Source: Trichocoleus sp.
Lineage (GTDB): Bacteria; Cyanobacteriota; Cyanobacteriia; Elainellales; Elainellaceae
Direction: 5' to 3'
Assembly: GCA_036702865.1 (NCBI GenBank)
Contig: DATNQD010000032.1
Coordinates: forward strand, 1 to 38,315
DNA length: 38,315 nt
The notes under the pieces are model-generated. The model saw nothing but the letters and a program-made list of their open reading frames with translations. It was not told where the DNA came from and made no database searches. Position 1 is the stretch's first letter. Every line of letters starts with the position of its first letter. The position numbers and the translations under genes were made by a program. Positions 34,941 to 38,315 of the stretch are shown here, in pieces.

Positions 34941-35612
34941 GATTCTGTCATATCCTGCTAATTGAAGCGCAGCATCTTGTAGGGCAGAATTTTGTCAGTC
35001 GATGAAGTTCACTCTTACTCCGATCAGCCTAGTAGCAGATTTAACTTACCAGTACTGATCAAAGTGACTCCATCTTTAAATTATTAACTAATAACAAGTT
35101 TATTAACGCTCTAGATAACGTGAAAAGTTCGATCGTCATTCTTTGAGCAAAGTGTAAATTAAACGTACTACTGGGTTAGCAGAGAGATAGAAACGACTTG
35201 CAGCCCTAAGCCATCGTTTATCTGCTGCCCAGCAACTTCTGATTTATCATCCGTTTTACGGATGTGAGATCTCCAATAAGAAATTACGGTCAAATTAGTA
35301 ACGCAATTACTAAGCTTTTCAAGGTTCATCTTTACACGGGTTTACAAATACATGGAGCAGAACGATATTGGAGAATTCCCTGCCCTATCAGGGAGTTGAC
35401 GCTCCGTTCTCGTCTCAACTAATGAATTTTCCAGTCTATTAACGCTGACGTAATTAATATTAAACCCATCTAAAATTTCCTCATTCCAGTTAATAGAGTG
35501 AAATACTGTCATGGCTCTTCTCGTTTACCACTTAAACGGGTAAGCCTCAGTTGAAAAATATTGTTACGTCAAGCTGTATTCACTGAAGAAGCAAATTTAG
35601 GAATTTACAGTA
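34941..35612. other. 670-bp non-coding region upstream of the sugar porter gene
   Basis: AT-rich, without a supportable frame longer than a few dozen codons. It holds a perfect 7-bp hairpin, CATCCGT-TTT-ACGGATG (35248-35264). AGGA precedes the sugar porter ATG. The length suggests a long leader or complex promoter region. I recognised no known riboswitch. Confidence 0.4.
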
Positions 35613-37019
35613 ATGACCTTACAACATCCCGCCCCTGTACGGAGGGCGAAAACTTCTTATGTTCTATTGATTGCCTGTGCTGCAGCATTAGGTGGTTTTT
35701 TATTTGGATTTGATACCGCAGTGATTAATGGCGCAGTAGGGGCAGTTCAAGGTGCCTTTGCAATCAATAGCGTCATGATTGGTATTGCAGTATCTTCTGC
35801 CCTTTTAGGTTCTGCCGCTGGTGCGTTTGTTGCTGGTCCGATCGCCGATCGCCAGGGACGCACCCGCACGATGATCGTTGCTTCAATTCTGTTTACGCTC
35901 AGTGCGATTGGCTCTGGGATTGCCTTTGGCGTCTGGGACTTTATCTTCTGGCGGGCGCTAGGAGGCATTGCAGTGGGGATGGCGAGTGTGATTGCTCCTG
36001 CCTATATTGCAGAAGTAGCTCCAGCTCATCTGCGGGGTCGCCTAGGTTCCTTACAGCAAATGGCGATCGTGGTTGGTATTTCTATCGCCCTTCTGTGTGA
36101 TTTTGGCATTGCGGTGGCTGCCGGGTCTGCTGCATCTCCCTTATTCGGAATTGCTGCCTGGCGATGGATGTTCTGGACAGAGATTCCGCCAGCCGTGTTG
36201 TATGGTGTTGCAGCCCTGATGATTCCTGAATCTCCGCGTTACCTCGTTGCCCAAAAGCGGTATCGGGAGGCAGGCGATGTATTAGGGAAGGTGTTGGGGG
36301 GTGATGTGCAGGCGAAAATTGAAGAAATTCGTTGCACCGTAGATACAGAGCACAAGCCGAAGTTCTCTGATTTATTTAGTCGAAGGGGTGGATTACTACC
36401 GATCGTCTGGATTGGGATGGGCTTGTCGATTCTGCAACAGTTTGTCGGAATCAATGTCATCTTCTACTACAGCAGTGTCTTATGGCAGGCTGTTGGCTTT
36501 TCTGAGCGCGATTCCCTCACCATCACGGTCATTACGGGGGTCGTTAATATTGTCACCACCTTTATTGCCATCGCAACCGTTGACAAGTTTGGGCGAAAAC
36601 CACTCCTGTTGCTGGGTTCGATCGGCATGACCTTGACGCTAGGAACGCTAGCAGCAGTTTTTGCCACTGCATCAATCAATCCGGCAACTGGAACTCCTGC
36701 CCTGACGGGTTCTGCGGGAATAGTCGCGTTACTGGCGGCTAATCTCTATGTTGTGTTCTTTGGGTTCTCCTGGGGACCGATCGTCTGGGTGTTATTAGGT
36801 GAAATCTTCAACAACAGGATTCGAGCTGCTGCTCTTGCCCTGGCTGCTTCCGTTCAGTGGATCGCCAATTTTATTGTTTCCACCACCTTCCCACCGCTGC
36901 TGAACACCTTCGGATTGGGATCTGCATATGGGCTCTATACGATCGCCTCAGCCATCTCGATTTTCTTTGTTCTTCTGTTAGTGAAAGAAACCAAGGGCAA
37001 GGAATTAGAGGAGATGTAA
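35613..37019 (+). CDS. GlcP-like MFS sugar:H+ symporter
   Basis: A 468-aa member of the sugar porter family (MFS), with 12 expected membrane helices in the plasma membrane, importing a hexose such as glucose or fructose with a proton. Family signatures are GGFLFGFDTAVINGA (helix 1), ADRQGRTRT (loop 2-3), an R-G-R near HLRGRLGS, PESPRYLV (end of helix 6), QQFVGINVIFYYSSVLW (helix 7, sugar contacts), FGRKPLLLLGS (loop 8-9), WGPIVWVLLGEIF (helix 10) and VKETKGKELEEM at the C-terminus. It resembles Synechocystis GlcP in length and motifs; the sugar cannot be fixed by sequence. The ATG has AGGA about 9 nt upstream. It is monocistronic as far as can be seen. Confidence 0.88.
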   Translation: MTLQHPAPVRRAKTSYVLLIACAAALGGFLFGFDTAVINGAVGAVQGAFAINSVMIGIAVSSALLGSAAGAFVAGPIADRQGRTRTMIVASILFTLSAIGSGIAFGVWDFIFWRALGGIAVGMASVIAPAYIAEVAPAHLRGRLGSLQQMAIVVGISIALLCDFGIAVAAGSAASPLFGIAAWRWMFWTEIPPAVLYGVAALMIPESPRYLVAQKRYREAGDVLGKVLGGDVQAKIEEIRCTVDTEHKPKFSDLFSRRGGLLPIVWIGMGLSILQQFVGINVIFYYSSVLWQAVGFSERDSLTITVITGVVNIVTTFIAIATVDKFGRKPLLLLGSIGMTLTLGTLAAVFATASINPATGTPALTGSAGIVALLAANLYVVFFGFSWGPIVWVLLGEIFNNRIRAAALALAASVQWIANFIVSTTFPPLLNTFGLGSAYGLYTIASAISIFFVLLLVKETKGKELEEM

Positions 37020-37565
37020 TCCCGGCAGAATTCGATCGCAACCCGTCTTCTTCAGCAACGTCCGCCACGAATCTCACATACCTCTGGCACCCCTGCCGTC
37101 TCCCCCACAAAATGTCCTGAGAAGATCATCGTATCCACCTGTTTCTTCCTGCAAGGGCTACGGGCGATGCGCTTGATTCAGTCTGCCTTCTAGCTTCTCT
37201 GTCACCCTATGGGAGGTTTGGGGTGACTGCGGTTTTAGTGCCCAAGGGGTTACTATTTAGGCTAGTGAAGGCTATTTATAATAAAGCGAGAACCCGCTTG
37301 CATAGGCGAGTAAGCTTGCTTGTTCAGGAGAATTCACCAACAGTTTTCAAAGGATTTGCGCTTTTTCGAGGTTTGGGCTTGAATAAGACCAGGTTTTATT
37401 TTCGTATTTCCAGCGCGTATTTCGTGTTTGCAATATTTAGTAGGTTTGTCCTGTAATGACGGAAAGGCAGGGATTTGCATCGCTTGCCAGGTTGATATCG
37501 TGATTGGGTCAAGTGGTGCTGTGTCTTTCGATCGCCAACCTTATTTAGACAAAGGAGAGATTGGG
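37020..37565. other. non-coding region before the WD40 relic
   Basis: 546 bp with no convincing gene. An inverted repeat GTCACCC (37201-37207) and GGGTGAC (37221-37227) may act in termination of the sugar porter transcript. The 37250-37340 part can fold into several short stems. I looked here for a Cas12k tracrRNA anti-repeat (complement of the repeat's TTGGGGCAG...TTGAAAG) and found none by eye. Confidence 0.4.
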
Positions 37566-37911
37566 ATGGATCCTGTCAGTCTGATTGTTGCGGCGTTGGT
37601 GGCGGGTGCGGCTAGGGCAGCGGGGTTACACGGTGCGGATCTGGGATGCCAAAACGGAAGCGCTGATCGGCAAACCCTTGACAGGGTATGAAAAGACAGT
37701 CAGTTCAGTGGCGTTCAGTCCGGATGGACAACGTATCGTCAGCGGCGGTGCAGACAAAACAGTACGGCTGTGGGATATTTCTTGGGAAGCTTTGCTGTCA
37801 ATGGGCTGCAATCAATTGCGCTATCATCCCAGCCTTAATCAACCGACTACAGATGATGTTGCCCGTGAAGCGAAGCAAATTTGTGAACAACTGTACATTG
37901 GGGCAGGTTGA
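37566..37911 (+). pseudogene. fused relic: N-terminus of one gene joined out of frame to a WD40 C-terminus
   Basis: AAAGGAGA before ATG 37566 starts MDPVSLIVAALVAGAARAAG, an N-terminus I associate with cyanobacterial effector-type proteins of unknown function. After about 20 codons, near 37620, the reading shifts by +1 into a WD40 repeat: YTVRIWDAKTEALIG, then VSSVAFSPDGQRIVSGGADK and TVRLWDISWEALLSMGCN, and then LRYHPSLNQP, the usual C-terminal tail of long cyanobacterial NACHT/WD40 proteins. The stop at 37909-37911 lies inside the first CRISPR-like repeat (…EQLYIGAG). The original frame ends after some 22 further codons. A large deletion, probably within or between linked genes, best explains the junction. 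It may have been cargo of the transposon whose end follows. Confidence 0.75.
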
Positions 37912-38048
37912 AAGAAAGTGATGAGGTCGATCGGAACGAAGCAGCGCCGTTGCAATCAACTGTCCCACTTGGGGCAGCTTGAAAGAACCTGTGGAGGTAC
38001 CTACTCCTGGAGGCGCAATCAACTGTCCCACTTGGGGCAGGTTGAAGC
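37885..38048 (+). CRISPR. degenerate CRISPR mini-array, type V-K-like repeats
   Basis: Three copies of a repeat: R2 (37949-37985) and R3 (38012-38048) are each 37 nt and share CAATCAACTGTCCCACTT followed by GGGGCAG and TTGAA. R1 (37885-37914) is shortened but keeps CAACTGT and TTGGGGCAGGTTGAAAG. The core CTGTCCC-ACTT-GGGGCAG folds into a 7-bp stem with one G-U pair. R2 runs from GTTGCAA to TTGAAAG, the overall form known for Cas12k (type V-K) arrays, whose repeats read GTT..CAAC...GGGG..GGTTGAAAG. Gaps are 34 nt (R1-R2) and 26 nt (R2-R3); the second is short for a working spacer. R1 overlaps the 3' end of the WD40 relic. No cas gene or leader is seen. Confidence 0.72.
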
Positions 38049-38066
38049 AATAGTCCAACTATAAAG

Positions 38067-38098
38067 ATGTGGGTTGAAAGGAGCAGCTGGTTTGTAAC
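38067..38098 (+). ncRNA. delocalised homing crRNA with a tRNA-Thr(UGU)-matching spacer
   Basis: A truncated repeat ending GTGGGTTGAAAG (38069-38080) is followed by GAGCAGCTGGTTTGTAAC (38081-38098). The spacer reads like a tRNA-Thr(UGU) gene segment: GAGC (D-stem 3' strand), A26, anticodon stem GCTGG, loop TTTGTAA with anticodon TGT, then the pairing C. In tRNA genes GAGC commonly follows GGTA, which would supply the GTN PAM of Cas12k. Type V-K CASTs are known to carry such an off-array guide with a short spacer against a tRNA gene, next to the right transposon end. The repeat half matches the array only in its last ~9 bases, as expected for delocalised repeats. Confidence 0.68.
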
Positions 38099-38106
38099 TC
38101 ATTGAA

Positions 38107-38176
38107 CGACATCAATTTGTCACAATGACAGCAAATTGTCATCAACGACAACAATTTGTCCCTGATGACATCTAAT
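38107..38176 (+). repeat. four TnsB-type ~20-bp repeats (Tn7-like transposon right end)
   Basis: Units begin at 38107, 38126, 38146 and 38166 (spacing 19, 20, 20 bp): CGACATCAATTTGTCAC, TGACAGCAAATTGTCATC, CGACAACAATTTGTCC and TGACATCTAAT. The shared form is YGACA-NN-AAWTTGTC in one orientation. As I remember it, the right end of the Scytonema CAST carries nearly the same unit (CGACATTAATCTGTCAC) as TnsB-binding sites, ending in TGTACA. The fourth unit is cut after TGACATCTAAT by another sequence starting GGCTCTTCC, so the true terminus is not in the window. Confidence 0.75.
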
Positions 38177-38315
38177 GGCTCTTCCCAACTTTTGGTGATC
38201 TTGGCAGTCGAAGAGCAGTTAGATTCACTTCTAAACCAGAGCCCAATTGCTTAACCTGCAAGCAAAAAACGGCGACTCAGTAAATCAATACCCGCTCGTC
38301 CATACATTTGACGCT
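38177..38315 (-). mobile_element. end of a probable ISL3-family insertion sequence
   Basis: GGCTCTTCCCAACTTTTGG at 38177 looks like the terminal inverted repeat of ISL3-family elements, which typically start GGCTCTT. The body continues past the window edge. It begins exactly where the fourth TnsB-type repeat stops, so it inserted into the transposon end. ISL3 elements usually duplicate 8 bp; CATCTAAT before the junction is the candidate copy, to be confirmed at the far end. Confidence 0.6.
38251..38315 (-). CDS. ISL3-type transposase, C-terminal fragment
   Basis: On the minus strand the window edge enters a frame reading RQMYGRAGIDLLSRRFLLAG and then TAA at 38251-38253. 'MYGRa..dLLr.Rvl' is a C-terminal motif I associate with ISL3-family transposases. 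Only 20 residues are visible. The stop lies ~75 bp inside the inverted repeat, a normal distance for this family. Confidence 0.55.
   Translation of the reverse strand, partial: RQMYGRAGIDLLSRRFLLAG

Noticed and set aside
34905-35000. TTGTCA-rich repeats considered as TnsB-type sites
   Set aside because: The 18-bp unit lacks the YGACA half and the ~20-bp form seen at 38.1 kb; this is more likely a simple tandem duplication.
37223-37456. 77-codon plus-strand frame upstream of the WD40 relic
   Set aside because: It has an Arg/Phe-rich low-confidence composition, no conserved motif and no ribosome-binding site. Also considered as part of a Cas12k tracrRNA, but no anti-repeat was found.
37798-38058. 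Minus-strand frames repeating NLPQVGQLIA
   Set aside because: The repeats in the peptide are just the translated CRISPR-like repeats read backwards; there is no other coding signal.
1-38315. tRNA or other stable RNA genes, including the tRNA-Thr target
   Set aside because: No T-arm GGTTCRANTCC with matching acceptor stem was found by eye. The tRNA-like bases at 38081 are a spacer only.

Overview
The window reads as the chromosome of a filamentous or Leptolyngbya-like cyanobacterium. The octamer GCGATCGC (HIP1) recurs throughout, the proteins look cyanobacterial (multi-PAS/GAF histidine kinases, REC-kinase fusions, a PacL-type ATPase, a GlcP-like sugar porter), and neighbouring genes are often unrelated and on alternating strands. 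The species cannot be named from the sequence alone.

Layout. 1-0.4 kb: the 3' end of an IS4-type transposase and a possible 45-residue repeat peptide on the minus strand. 0.4-8.8 kb: glycerol kinase (glpK), a membrane PAS/GAF histidine kinase that converges on it with a 3-bp overlap, a PacL-like calcium P-type ATPase with a clear terminator, and a degenerate AAA/STAND-like protein. 8.9-11.8 kb: a znuA-znuC-znuB zinc uptake operon behind a promoter with two Fur/Zur-type palindromes. 12.0-34.9 kb: a signalling-rich stretch with five sensor kinases, a REC-wHTH-Hpt-REC regulator, three small receiver proteins (one with Glu and one with Asn at the phospho-acceptor position), a cyclic-di-GMP EAL phosphodiesterase and a Crp/Fnr regulator. 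A PPC-domain exported-type protein and an ArnT-like membrane glycosyltransferase are embedded in it. 35.6-37.0 kb: a GlcP-like sugar/proton symporter.

The most unusual region is the last 0.75 kb. A wreck of a WD40 gene (5' end of one gene joined out of frame to a WD40 C-terminus) runs directly into a degenerate CRISPR mini-array whose 37-nt repeat has a type V-K-like form (GTTGCAA start, 7-bp hairpin, TTGAAAG end). A truncated repeat tail then precedes an 18-nt spacer that has the form of the D-stem-to-anticodon-loop of tRNA-Thr(UGU). Next come four direct ~20-bp repeats of the form YGACA-N2-3-AATTTGTC, the layout of TnsB-binding sites at a Tn7-like transposon end. The fourth repeat is cut by the terminus of a probable ISL3-family insertion sequence that runs off the window. 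I read this as the right end, with its homing guide, of a CRISPR-associated transposon (CAST, type V-K-like). It has no cas12k, tracrRNA or tnsB/tnsC/tniQ here. A second, weaker crRNA-tail-like sequence lies at 22.57 kb.

Other points of note: a nonsense codon that cuts the membrane sensor domain off a hybrid kinase at 30.39 kb, and several signalling proteins with altered catalytic residues. No rRNA, tRNA or tmRNA gene was recognised.
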